Below, piece after piece: positions 24,557 to 35,539 of a stretch of 64,000 nt of DNA. Where the stretch lies: the NCBI GenBank assembly GCA_022559845.1, contig CM040125.1, positions 292,502,200-292,566,199 on the forward strand, in the 5' to 3' direction. This DNA is from Amorphophallus konjac. Lineage: Eukaryota > Streptophyta > Magnoliopsida > Alismatales > Araceae. Position 1 is the first letter of the stretch. Each line of letters starts with the position of its first letter. The notes under the pieces are model-generated. The model searched no databases. It worked only from the letters and a program-made list of their open reading frames with translations, and was not told where the DNA came from. The translations under genes were made by a program, and so were the position numbers.

Positions 24557-26815
24557 ATGCCAACCCGTGGAGGTGCCTAGTGTCATCGCCCTGACACTAT
24601 GGGTGAACCCCGAGGTGCTAACCCGGGAGGCCGAACTCTGTATGATGTGGTCGCTCTACTCATGGAACGCATGGATAGGTTGGAACAAATTAGTAGGGAG
24701 AACACCGACCGCTTGGAGAGCCGTCTCAAGAGTATGGAGGACCGTGCCGAGGTCTCCGACCGATCTATCCAAGGTGTGGTTGGGAGGATGGAGTATGTGG
24801 AGAGTCCCCCGCCAAGAGCTTCCTTGAGCTGCCCCGACCCCTCAGACGCTGCCTCAGGTGCCTGGTGTCCAGCCCGCCCCACTTAGGGCTGAGGAGCGAT
24901 AGCCACGTGCCCCCGATGTTGAGGACTACGAGTCCGAAAATGATTATGGGGGAAATGGATGACGCCGTCATGGTCACCGACCACAGAGAGATGATAATGA
25001 TGAGCGGGTCCTCAGGACTGTGCGAGCAGACCTTCCCACGTTTGACGGGTCCTTAGACCCGAAGGTCTATCTTGATTGGGAGGCTGGCATGGATTGGTAT
25101 TTCGAGTGGTTTGAGATGACGGACCACCGAAAAGTCAAGTTCGCCAAAATGAAACTGCTAGGGCAGGCACAAACTTATTGGAGGAACATGGAGAGCCTGC
25201 TATTTCACCATCAGGAGCACCAGGTAGAGACGTGGGATGAGATGAGGTCCAAACTCTAGAAGAAGTACCTTCCTACCTCTTACCACCAGCGTCTCATAGA
25301 CAGATGGCAGAGTCTCACCCAAGGAGATCGGTCCGTCTCCGATTACATCGCCGAGTTCGATGAATACTTTTTACGATGTGACGCCACGGAGGAAAGCTCC
25401 CTTACTGTTTCCCATTTTCGGCATGGTCTGCGGCCACACCTATAGTATGAGCTTTTCCTCCGCAAGGTGGACAAATTAGAGGACGTGTACCAGGTTGCCC
25501 TCGAGGTGGAGCAATTTGAGGAGGAGTTTGCTCCTACTCCGCGCCAGGGGGTCCCATATCCACGTGTGTCTGACCCTAGGACCACGCCTGGTTCCTACAC
25601 TCAGTGGCCTGTGACCCACCCCCAGGAACCTCCTCGCTAGGACCTTGTTGCTCCTAGGCACCCCCTCTCTCCGAGGGATCCTTCCCTTCGCCAGCAGGCA
25701 CCCGTCCCTGCCCCTAGACCTGCCCAACCTGCCATGCCGACTCAACCACCCCTACTTCATACACTCCTAGTTCGTCTTGTGGACAAGGGTAAGGGGTCAA
25801 GGGTTGGTGGAACATCCCAGGGTTTCGGGACACAGAGAACTTGCTATAGGTGTGATGGGGTTGGCCACTATTCGGCCAAGTGTCCCACTCGGGAGTCGCT
25901 TGTCATCTCTGATCCCTCTGCCAGCGACCCCCCACCTGAGCTAGTGCCGCTCAGTTACGAGACTGATCAAGACTTAGCGGAGGAGTTCTTTAATGAACTA
26001 ATGGAGGGAGAGCCAGTCGATGTCTCGGGTACCCAGCATCAAGGTGATGTACAGCTGGGTGTAGTCAGGTGCATCCTTACCCAGCCTCAGGTGAGTGACG
26101 ACTAGCGTCGTACCACCATCTTCCATGCATTTTGTAGGCTAGGAGGGAAGGCCTGCAAGGTGATCATAGATAGTGGGAGTTGCATTAACGCTATCTCTAC
26201 GGGCACTGTTAGGCGTCTGGGTTTGACGCCCGTAGATCACCCCGCCCCTTACAGGGTATCTTGGGTGGATTCCACTTCCATCACGGTCAGACTGCGATGT
26301 CTGGTGCCACTGCAGTTCCATGCTTACCATGGCAAGATCTGGTGTAATGTGTTACCTATGGAGGTGGGTAGCATTATCCTAGGTAGGCCTTGGCTTTTCG
26401 ATGGGGATGTCACCCTTCAAGGTTGGTCGAACACATGCACATTCGACCACGGGGGTCATAGGATCACCTTCCACCCCACTCAGCAGAAGGAACCTTCTGT
26501 CCTAGGGCCAGCTGGCCCCAGCACTTCGACTCCTCCTAGTCAGGGGACGGTCGGTCCTTCCACCTCATCCTCAGAGCTGGATACTACCACTTCGACTGCT
26601 CCTAGCACAGAAGGCCTCCCACCTCGGAGGTTAATGATGATTAGCCTACGGGAGATGGAGTAAGAGGTGACCGGGGGTAGCCCTATCCTGGCCATTGTTG
26701 TCCGAGGAGTGGAGGATGTTGCTCCTGGGTCTGATGATGAGCACCCCCCAGAGGTAGCTGCAATCCAACGGGATTTTTTCGATGTCTTCCCGGAAGACCT
26801 CCCTGAAGGCCTTCG
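24557..26815 (+). pseudogene. Element C body 2 gag and protease, broken
   Basis: ATG at 24557 (MPTRGGA, then TAG at about 24578). A 2-base loss near 24802 (GTGGAGAGTCC against GTGGAGAGAGTCC in body 1) shifts the frame. Stops at 24900 (TAG), 24960 (TGA, shared with body 1), about 25257 (TAG), 25443 (TAG) and 26103 (TAG). Zinc knuckle C-Y-R-C-D-G-V-G-H-Y-S-A-K-C is intact near 25840-25882, unlike body 1. Protease motif I-I-D-S-G-S-C at about 26163. TAA at about 26661, then a 1-base loss near 26815 moves into the RT frame. Confidence 0.87.
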
Positions 26816-28170
26816 CCTATGAGGGACATCCAGCATGAGATCGACCTTGTCCCTGGCTCATCCTAGCCCAACCTTCCCTACTACAGGATGAGTCTCACGG
26901 ACCATGCTGAACTTCAAAGGCAGGTCGAGGAGTTGATGAGTCGGGGATCTCTTAGGGACAGCAAGAGCCCTTGCGTTGTTCTCGCATTATTGGTCCCGAA
27001 GAAGGATGGCACTTGGAGGATGTGCGTTGATAGTCGTGCGATCAATAAGATCACAGTGAAGTATCACTTTCCCATTCCCCGATTGGATGACTTGTTAGAC
27101 ATGGTGTCGGGAGCCACTATCTTTTCAAACATAGATCTTCGTAGTGGCTATCACCAGGTGCGGATCAGGCCTGGGGATGAATGGAAGACGACATTCAAGA
27201 CCAAGGATGGTCTTTACGAGTGGTTGGTTATGCCCTTTGGACTTTCCAACGCCGCTAGTACCTTCATGCAGTTGATGACCCAGGTTTTACGCCCTATGAT
27301 AGGGGTCTTCTTGGTCGTCTACTTTGATGATATTCTTATCTACAGCCGCACTAGAGTGGACCACTTACACCACCTTAGGCAGGTCTGTGTCGTTTTGAGG
27401 CGAGAGAGCTTATTCGCCAACCCGAAGAAGTGTGCCTTCTTGACTGATCAGATTACCTTCCTTGGGTTCATTGTGTCTAGAGATGTAGTCTCCGCTGATC
27501 TGGAGAAGATTAGGGCAATCAGGGAGTGGCCCGAGCGCCGCACCCTCCACGATGTCCGGAGCTTCCATGGCTTAGCAACGTTCTATCGCCGCTTCATTTG
27601 TGGCTTCAATTTTATCACTGCCCCGATCACTGATTACATAAAGAAGGGGCCATTCGTATAGACTAAGGCTGAAGCCATAACCTTTCTAGAAATCAAGGAG
27701 CGTATGACCCAGGCACCTGTCCTTGCATTACCAGATTTTTCTAAGGTGTTTGAGGTCACATGTGACGCTTCTGGAGTGGGTATTGGTGGCATGTTGAGTC
27801 AGGAGTCCCACCCCATTGCATTCTTTACCGAGAAGCTTAATGATGCCAAACTGCAGTATTTCACTTATGATAAAGAATTTTATGCAGTTGTACAGGCATT
27901 GCGGTATTGGAGGCACTATCTGTTGCACCAGGAGTTTGTCCTCTTTTTTGATCATGAGGCCTTACGATTCCTCCATACCCAGAAGAAGTTGAACGCTCGC
28001 CACAGTCGTTGGGCGGAGTATCTCCAAGAGTACACCTTTGTGCTCAAGCACAAGGCAGGGGCGGAGAACAAGGTAGCCGATGCGCTAAGTCGGCGGACGA
28101 TGATGTTGACCACCATGAGTGTAGAGGTGGTAGGTTTACAGAGGCTGAAGGATGCTTATGTTGATTGACC
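26816..28170 (+). pseudogene. Element C body 2 reverse transcriptase and RNase H, nearly open
   Basis: Open from 26888 to 27661 in one frame: RT motifs [47 protein letters not shown] and [14 protein letters not shown] at 27659 (TGG in body 1). RNase H 27704-28090 (TCDASGVGIGG, DHEALRFLHTQ, NKVADALSRR). A TGA at 28166 (TGT in body 1) closes it. Less damaged here than body 1. Confidence 0.88.
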
Positions 28171-29784
28171 AGATTTTGGTCCGATCTATGCAGCCCTTCA
28201 GGCCGGTCCCTCGCATGATTATAGCGAGTTTGTGCTACAGGAGGGTCACTTATTCCGAGGTGACAAGTTGTGCATCCCACGGACGGCTGTGCCTGATTTT
28301 CTTGCGTGGGAGATTAACGCGGGAGGTCTTGCTGGTCACGTCGGCCGAAACAAGACCATAGAGTCGGTTGAGCATAGATTCTATTGGCCTAGCTTGAAGA
28401 GGGATGTCACTCGCATCATGGCCCAGTGCCGCACTTGTGCTATGGCCAAGTAAAGGAAGTAGAATACCGGCCTCTATACTCCCCTTCCCATCCCGGATAG
28501 TCCATGGCAGGACATTAGCATGGACTTTGTGTTGGGATTGCCCCGCCCCCTCCGACGGCATGACTCCATCTTTGTGGTTGTAGACAGGTTCTCAAAGATG
28601 GCATTATTCAGTCCTTGCTCCAAAACTTCGGATGCCACTAGAGTTGCCGGTCTGTTCTTTTCACACTGCGTCTCCAGGTTTGAACTCCCACACACTATAG
28701 TGTTTGATAGGGATGTGCGCTTCACTAGTTACTTTTGGAAGACCCTATGGCACATGATGGGCACCCAATTGAAATTCTCCACTGTATATCACCCCCAGAC
28801 CGATGGTCAGACTGAGGTTGTCAATAGGAGTTTGGGAGATCTTCTTAGATGCCTGGTCTGAGATCGAGTCAGGGATTGGGATTTGGTCTTACCCTTAGCA
28901 GAGTTTGCCTATAATGATTCAGTCAATAATTCTACAGGTATGAACCCCTTCGAGATTGTCACTGGCCGTAGACCTAGGAAGCCCATAGACCTAGTCCCAT
29001 CTCCCATCCAGTCCCGTGTGTCCGAGTCAGTCGAGTCTTTTGCTGATCATATTAGACAGTTGCATGAGCATATCTGTCATCACATTGAGTCCAGCAATGC
29101 ACAATACAAAGAATTGGCTGACGACCATAGGCACCACCGTGAGTTTCAGGAGGGCGGTTATGTCATGATCAGGGTTAGACCTGAATGGTTTCCCTCGGGA
29201 GCCGTGAAGAAGTTGCATGCTCGTGGTGCCGGTCCCTTTCAGGTAGTGAGGCGAGTCGGATCAAACGCATATGTTGTGGACTTGCTAGAGGATTACGGGA
29301 TCAGCTCCACTTTCAATGTCTCGGATCTTGTCGCTTATAGGGACCCAAAGGTGATACCCAGTGAGCCCTTTGAGCCATCCCCACCCAATGTGAGTGACAC
29401 CACCCTAGAGCGCCCACCTCCAGCCTTGTTACCTCAGCAGCGAGAGCAGATAGAATGTATAGTGGACGAGCAGGTGACGACTGCTGGAGGCGGAGTGTAC
29501 TAGGGCTATTTGGTTCGTTGGAAGGGATGACCCGCGTCTGAGGACACTTGGATCACCTGGGATGAGCTACAGAGGATAGATCTAGATCTGCTGGATCGAT
29601 ACCAGAGTGACTCGGACCCTTACTCGACGGGGTCGAGTTTCTCCCACCCGGGGACAATTGGAGAGGACACCAGAGCACGAGTACGGCCCGACTCAGCGAG
29701 CCGTCGGTACCGGACCCGCAGCACAACTCGGTCGACACAGACCTCTTTGTGGCTGGGGGACAGTCTAGAATCGCCACCGGAGCT
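28171..29784 (+). pseudogene. Element C body 2 integrase, chromodomain and LTR-encoded tail, broken
   Basis: HHCC module 28300-28440 (GGLAGHVGRNKTIESVEHRF), TAA 28451 and TAG 28460 (CAA and CAG in body 1). Core 28520-28850, TGA 28859. FNVSDLVAYRDP near 29320, TAG 29501, TGA near 29527. The chromodomain-like part follows (SEDTWITWDELQRIDLD). The frame enters the LTR at 29659 and continues RRYRTRSTTR...WLGDSLESPP; the natural stop is lost by one base deletion (GAGCTTGAT against GAGCCTTGAT in body 1). Confidence 0.86.
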
Positions 29785-31744
29785 TGATATTTCTATACGT
29801 ATTTTTATACGTATTTGTATGATATACATATTTGGTCATATTTGGTGTGTATTTAGCATGTATTTGGGTTGTATTTGGCTTGTATTATCTTGGGTTTTTA
29901 TATTGGGTCAATGGTAGAATAATTGACCATGTATTTGTATTTTTTATTTAATTTGGTCCAAGAGGGGATTAATATGGTCTAAAGGGATTAAATTAAACAA
30001 GCCCCTTATGTTGACTTGGGGAGAGGGGCGCCCCCTCTTTTGTCTCCACATGGGGGATTTGTTTAATCCTTCTTTATCCCATTTCCCCATTATACCCCAT
30101 TGACCAAGGGTATTCTTGGTCATTTGGCTAGGTCTAGGGTTTGAATATATAATGTCTCTTGTTATATTTGGATGAAATTAATGAAGAATTAATTTGAAGA
30201 AGTGCATTGGGCGCACCCCCCCCTCTCTCTCCCTTGTTCTTGGTGTTCTTCATCTTCTTCTTCCAATCTTCTTCAGATCCAGATCAAAATCCTCCATCTC
30301 TCTCAAATTTCTTCCTCTTCCCCTCTTCCTCCACTTGCTGTGATCAATCACCGCCGCCGCCGCCGCTATTCGTGCCGCCGTCGAGCCACCACAAGCCGGC
30401 CACCATCTGCTGCCCCGAAATTCGGAGATGCAGGATAACAGCTCGGTGAAAGGGCTGGTACGAGAGATCCAACTATTTGATCATAAAGATATTTTGAGGG
30501 TAGGTTCCCCCCATCGTCAGTCAATCCCAGTTTAATATTCATGCCGATCTGAGCCCATTTGCCCCCTTTCCCAGCCTCTTGTTTTCCCCCTCAAAGTTTG
30601 ACAGTGTGCAGATCTGCGAGATAGATCCTAGTAGCCGAATTTTCTCACCCCTCAAACGTTGTCAGAAAATTACACCATAAAATTCCGAGGTCCTAAATCT
30701 TTCATTTGATCTTTAGACATACCCCTTGAACAGGCAGTTAATGTTCTGCCCTGCGTATTCTGTGTTTTAGGACAGAGTGCTCAGTCAGTTTGTAGTCATT
30801 TTCATTTCCCATCCAGCCGTTGGATGGATCTGGCCTTCCAATACGTCGTAGGATTTTAAATCCTCTTTCTAACGGTACCTATTGTGTCTCGATCCGACGT
30901 TGGAGCTGGGCGTACTAGCCATTCTAGTCAGAGTGCGCAGACCTGGCCTGAAGCAGAGCTGCGGGATAGCCTTGGGAAATAAATCCCAAGAAGTCGCCCG
31001 ACTCCACTTCGGTGACCGCCGCTCCCGAGGATCGACCTGGGACACTCCAGAGACCCCCCCGCCGGTTGCTGCAGCCAGGAGCCCCCCGGATGTCACCGTA
31101 CCAGCAGATGGTCCCACATGCTGTCCTGCGGGCCCGAGTGAATCGAACTGAGCCGGCCGACCGTGTCCGCCAGAGCGCCACCGACTGCTGCCCGTCAACC
31201 CGAGATTGGTGCTCCTGGACCCCACGTGTCGCCTGTTACCTCCCTGTATGGAGTGGGTAGTAGAATCCATTCTGTAATTAATAATTATTTCTATACCGGG
31301 AGTACCGGATCTCGGCCGAGATGTCATCCCCACGCCCCGAGCGTGGAGGTACACTCGCTTCCCCCTTTTGTCATACTTGCTTAGCTAGTATCCATTCTAG
31401 AATGTTGCTGCATGTGCGTTAGTTTATTTCCTAGCTAGCTAAATTAGTCACCGCTGAGAGTTGTGAGTGCGAGACCCGTCCCATGACTCGTTCCGAGCAC
31501 GAGAGTAAGCTAACCACCCGAGACTCAAAGTCGATTTCCCAACCGTGCAGATCGTCAAGTTTCCCTCGCCGGGGACGACCGTGGGTTTAGCGCTTCTTGT
31601 TTGGGGCATGATCACCTCTTCTGGAGCTCGTTCGGTGCCGCGTTGTAGTATTGTTGCTGGTCGCATCGTCTTATTAGTCGTGTCGTCCTATAGAGTCCAA
31701 GGTCGTAACCAGTCCGAGTTGAGTCCCGTAGTCATCCCGCATCA
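29659..31744 (+). repeat. Element C third LTR (2086 bp)
   Basis: Starts TGGAGAGGACACC after CGGGGACAAT and ends ATCCCGCATCA. TATA-like ATATATAAT at about 30144. It lacks about 45 bases present in the other two near 30670 (between AAAATTAC and ACCATAAAA). Confidence 0.88.
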
Positions 31745-32305
31745 AAATGCAAGCAGATTATCATGCAGTCAAAGGTACATGCAGAGAATGATATGCACTT
31801 TATCAACAGGATGCAAAAACTAGTTTAAACAAAGAATGCAATTCTATAAAAATGTAGATCAATCTTTTTGTGCTGACTGTTTCTCAAGATATGCATTCAT
31901 GGTTTTAAGTGTCCTAGTGAAATCTTGACAGGTGAGTATGCAACGTAGGACTTATATAACCAATTGACCCATGGCAATAGGCGGAGAACTTGATCCAAGG
32001 ATCCTCTCACACATAGTGATAGTTTGTCGTTGGACTTGATCTAACCTTCCACAAATCACCATTTTATATACCAAGGGGTCATGACATGATGGTGCAGCAT
32101 GTTCTACTTATGCTAGACAGATATCTCAATTTGGTTTCAGCATGTCATATGTGCTAGTATATGATACTAAAAAGTGATGCTCAATGTCCATTGCATGTGC
32201 AGATTCAAGTCATTCACAATACATTCTAAAAGTAGAGAATAAGCTCTAAGACTCCCCCTCAATCCCATGACAACAGATAATGAGATATGCAAGCAGGAAA
32301 TTAAT
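31745..32305 (+). other. Unassigned 561-bp segment between elements C and G
   Basis: No reading frame with recognisable protein. Read on the minus strand, 32253-32262 gives a TGAGGGGGAG purine tract like those near the 3' end of Copia SIRE-type elements, so this may be a remnant of such an element; that is a weak guess. It is the lowest layer visible on the left side of G. Confidence 0.4.
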
Positions 32306-32499
32306 TGTTACGCCCCAAGATCGGATCCCCAATTTATGGGCATATATTTTTTTTCATCGGGCCTCACGACATCACATCGTACGTATCGCGGAAGCACAAA
32401 TATATATCAATGTATATATGCAAGAGAGAGAGAAACCATAGTCACAAAAAATGTATATATCATCTCAACCATTCATAATCCCAAAGAAGGTACATGTCC
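32306..32499 (-). repeat. Element G 3' LTR, terminal segment
   Basis: Read on the minus strand it ends GGGGCGTAACA at 32306. It aligns with 57966-58159 and stops at the TGTCC target of element E. The flanking TTAAT (32301-32305) would be one copy of G's own target duplication. Confidence 0.88.
32495..32499. repeat. Target duplication TGTCC, left of element E
   Basis: Matches 42832-42836. The other LTR of G has one copy only (near 58156-58160). Confidence 0.92.
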
Positions 32500-32610
32500 T
32501 GTAGCAACCCTGATAAAAACAAGATTTTTAAATAAATTAAATTAAAATAAAAGATAAGTAAATAGATGACAAAGAGTCTAAATGGGTAAATCATTAATCA
32601 AGAAGAAATA

Positions 32611-33870
32611 ACGCCTTTTATCAAGGCGCTGATTCAAAAGGAAACGCCTCTGGATAAGGCGTTAATTTAAAAGGGACGCCTAGACAATAGGGCGTCAAAT
32701 TTCAAACGACGGGAAAAATAAAAATTAAAGAAAAGAAATGAAACGCCCTCTACATGGGCGCGTTTACATAAGTAACGACGCTAGACAAGGCGTCAATTTA
32801 AATTCGACGCCCTCACTTAAGACGTTAATTCAGTTCGAGTTTCGTTCGACCCAGGAGTTTATCCAGGGCAAGTTCTGGATAACTACGTCGAAGGTGGAAT
32901 ACGGTAAGGACTCTATCATGGAAGTATTACTTCCAATATAACTCTAACCCTATTAGGATCCCCAAAATCCTATAAATATACTCCCTAATCAAGCCCTGAT
33001 CGCTATTTTGGCGTTCGTCAGCTGCTGCCGTACACGAAGAACATGTAGTGTTCTTCTTTTCCTTCAGTCACGGTTTAAGGAAGATAATGATCGTTCGTCT
33101 TTCCTTCTTCCTCTGCAGGTTGCCTGCAACGTGAAGAAACTCTCATATAGTTGAAGGACGAGAAGTTCTTCATCTTGTTTTCTTCTTCCGACGATCAGGA
33201 AACTCTGTTGCAAACAGAGTATCATCTCTTCACATATTTTACGTATCTCCCTCTAAACCAGGTAGGTTTTCTCAAGAACGTAGCCCAAACCAACTCCAGT
33301 TGCTAGTAATACTTTCTGTCATACATGCATATAGTTTGATTATGGTTTCAGATGTTTTTCCATGTAAGTTTAAAAATAAACGCCCTTGACAAGGACGCTA
33401 ATTTAAATAAGCGACCCACACTAGGGCGCTAATTATTATTTTGACGCCATGCCCATAAGTCGTCAATTACATGTAATTAACAAATACCCACGTATAAAAT
33501 TTAATATCTATGTAACCATGAACCTAATATATTGCATGAGTATACCTGTGAAATCCTGCTATTTTTCCTGTCATGATCATGTACCCTCTTTTCCTGAAAT
33601 TTTATAAAAATTGGTAAATTCTTGAATTCACGACCTTGTCTAGGTCGTCTCTTATTGAACCGACGCCCCAGACCAGGGCGCTAGTTGACAAGTAACGCCC
33701 CTGTCCAGGGCAGATTTTTGTAAAAATTCCAGAATATTGATTTTATGCAAAATAGAAATATTGAAGGGATGGCTAATGTATACGTCGTCAAATTGTGAAT
33801 AAACGCCCCTGAGTAAGGCGTTAATTGGATAATTAATGACTTAGCTTAAGTCGCTATTTTCTATATTACT
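32611..33870 (+). repeat. Array of ACGCC/GGCGT palindromes in E 5' LTR
   Basis: About 14 units in two clusters (32611-32835 and 33396-33870). Examples: 32612-32628 with arms CGCCTT and AAGGCG; the ACGACCT-TGTCT-AGGTCGT unit near 33631 with perfect 7-base arms. Loops are 5-9 bases. The same array is present in the 3' LTR at 40076-40300 and 40845-41320. Between the clusters lie the TATA box, the presumed transcription start and the donor-like site. Confidence 0.8.
32971..32978 (+). promoter_or_regulatory. Element E 5' LTR TATA box
   Basis: TATAAATA in the context CAAAATCCTATAAATATACT; the same box is at 40437-40444 in the 3' LTR. Transcription would start about 30 bases downstream (inference). 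Confidence 0.65.
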
Positions 33871-35056
33871 GTTTTACACTGATTACTGTCACCGAAGGGT
33901 TATATATATATATATATATATGTAATCGGCACTATATTCCGTTCCGTGAGTATAGTCCCACGTTTCATGATGATTTATCGTTTACCCACTAATTCTCATT
34001 GACATACAAGTTCTCCATTGGACATTCCGTTCCTTTGGACTAGCGAGTTAGTCATAGAGACCTCCATAAGACTCCTCGAGCCTTGGATTCCCTCAAGGCC
34101 GACTGAGCTGGTTGTACCATAAAAACCCATTACACTATTTTGCCATGTCACTCTATAGAAACATGGTATACCGGCCCTCATGTTATGCAAAGTGTGTATC
34201 ATGAGAATTTTCTTAATGGGATGAGGTTATCATGCCCTTTGATGTTGTTCTTGTAAACCCCAATTCTATATTCAACATGATGTTCTTGTGGACCTCAATT
34301 CTATATTAAGAATGAGGACGTCTTGCCATTGATGTGCTGTTCATGTGGACCTCAATTCTATATAAAGAGTGTCCATACTTGTTTGTCATGGTACCCAAGC
34401 TAGGGAACCAATTCCACCTAGTTTTATCGATAATCGTGATTGTACCGTTATTATCGTCATTCTATGTCAAATATCATATTTTTGGACTCTATTCTATCCA
34501 AGTTATCCTACGTATCTACAAGCTTTATTCTTGAAATTCCATATTGGCTATACACAAAAGTGGATGTTAAAATACATGATTAATGCCTGCGCATATAGGG
34601 CCCGATCTGGTCCTGGGAGGAGCACCCGAAAGTACTTGTGCCCATGGGAGTTGATTGATCACGGTATTGGCATTATAACGAAGTGCATGACTAGCTTGAT
34701 TGAACATTCCACAAAACTTGTACTTGTACTTGACTTGATATTACATGACTTGCGTGGCCCGAGAAAGGGTAATTGCATACTTACTTGACTTGAAACAAAA
34801 TAGCCAAATTCTAACATAACATGATGAGTTTACTTGCTTGAATATCTTGATATCTTTTAATATAAGTTCTTGAAAGTTTATGACTAGTTCTTCTTGCCAT
34901 CTTATTGTTATACACTCTCTCTATCTTGTCGTTTTATGCGAGCATGCATAGCTATAGTGCATTCATGAAAGATGTAATTACTTAAACCCATTGCTAGTTC
35001 TTGAGATATAATTTCCTACTGAGCGTTCGCTCACTCAGTGTTTCCCTACGTTTCAG
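33262..35056 (+). other. Possible leader intron inside element E 5' LTR
   Basis: Donor-like AAACCAG|GTAGGTTTT and acceptor-like TTTCCCTACGTTTCAG|G. Length 1795 bp. Removing it would join a leader of about 260 bases after the TATA box to the last 310 bases of the LTR and the primer site. The 3' LTR has the same sites (40738 and 42516), with 4 extra bases just after the acceptor. Confidence 0.42.
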
Positions 35057-35374
35057 GTAAGTCCGACGATGAGGGAACTCAATCTGAAGGGGATAGTCAA
35101 GAGTGAAAGAGTTAGAGCTACTCAAGCATCAATTTAGTCCTGTCTTTTCTCTATTTTTGTTGAGTCAAGCGTTGTATTTTATTTTATTGAGTCTAGTATT
35201 TGCAAGGGTTTGTAATAGATATATTCTTATTAAAGGAATTAATGGATTGGGTTATCTTTATATTTGCGCACTCTGTCTTTATGTCGAATACACTACTACT
35301 CTGATTGACATGATTGATATAAACTCGTCACGCGTCTCCGGGTATCTTCCGCTCTCGGGGCGTGACAGTTTTTG

Positions 35375-35387
35375 TGGTATCAGAGCC
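35375..35387 (+). other. Element E primer-binding site
   Basis: TGGTATCAGAGCC, initiator tRNA-Met type, 8 bases after the LTR. Bases 35388-35539 are leader. Confidence 0.9.
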
Positions 35388-35539
35388 TAGGGTATTCAAT
35401 TCCTAGGAAAACCCAAGTCCAAGGATAGGTTAAACCATTAACCAGTGAGATTGGGTAGAACTAAGGGTTGAGTTAACATAGAAATGCTAGCTTCTAAAAT
35501 GAGATCACGTATTGATCTAGTTATTGTAATTGTAGGACG

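Larger units (their letters stand above)
12257..31744 (+). mobile_element. Element C: tandem CRM-like chromovirus array, LTR-body-LTR-body-LTR
   Basis: Three related LTRs (12257-14161 truncated, 22187-24297, 29659-31744) alternate with two full coding bodies (14162-22186 and 24298-29658). The middle LTR is at once the 3' LTR of body 1 and the 5' LTR of body 2. Each body starts with a tRNA-Met primer site three bases after the LTR. Reverse transcriptase (YFDDILIYS), integrase (GGLAGHxGxNKTI, FNVSDLxAYRDP) and a pol tail running into the LTR resemble the CRM lineage (assignment by motif memory, not by a tree). LTR borders are taken from homologous element D, where an empty site defines them. 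Confidence 0.88.
32500..35366 (+). repeat. Element E 5' LTR (2867 bp)
   Basis: Starts TGTAGCAACCC and ends CTCGGGGCGTGACA. TATA box TATAAATA at 32971; U3-side palindrome cluster 32611-32835; donor-like site 33261/33262; second palindrome cluster 33396-33870; TA repeat 33901-33921; hairpin TGAGCG-TT-CGCTCA at 35020-35033; acceptor-like TTTCAG at 35051-35056. Confidence 0.95.

Noticed and set aside
33996..34788. Several frames of 66-139 codons in the E LTRs, present twice
   Set aside because: Present in both LTRs only because LTRs are duplicates; no domain, and they fall inside the intron-like interval.
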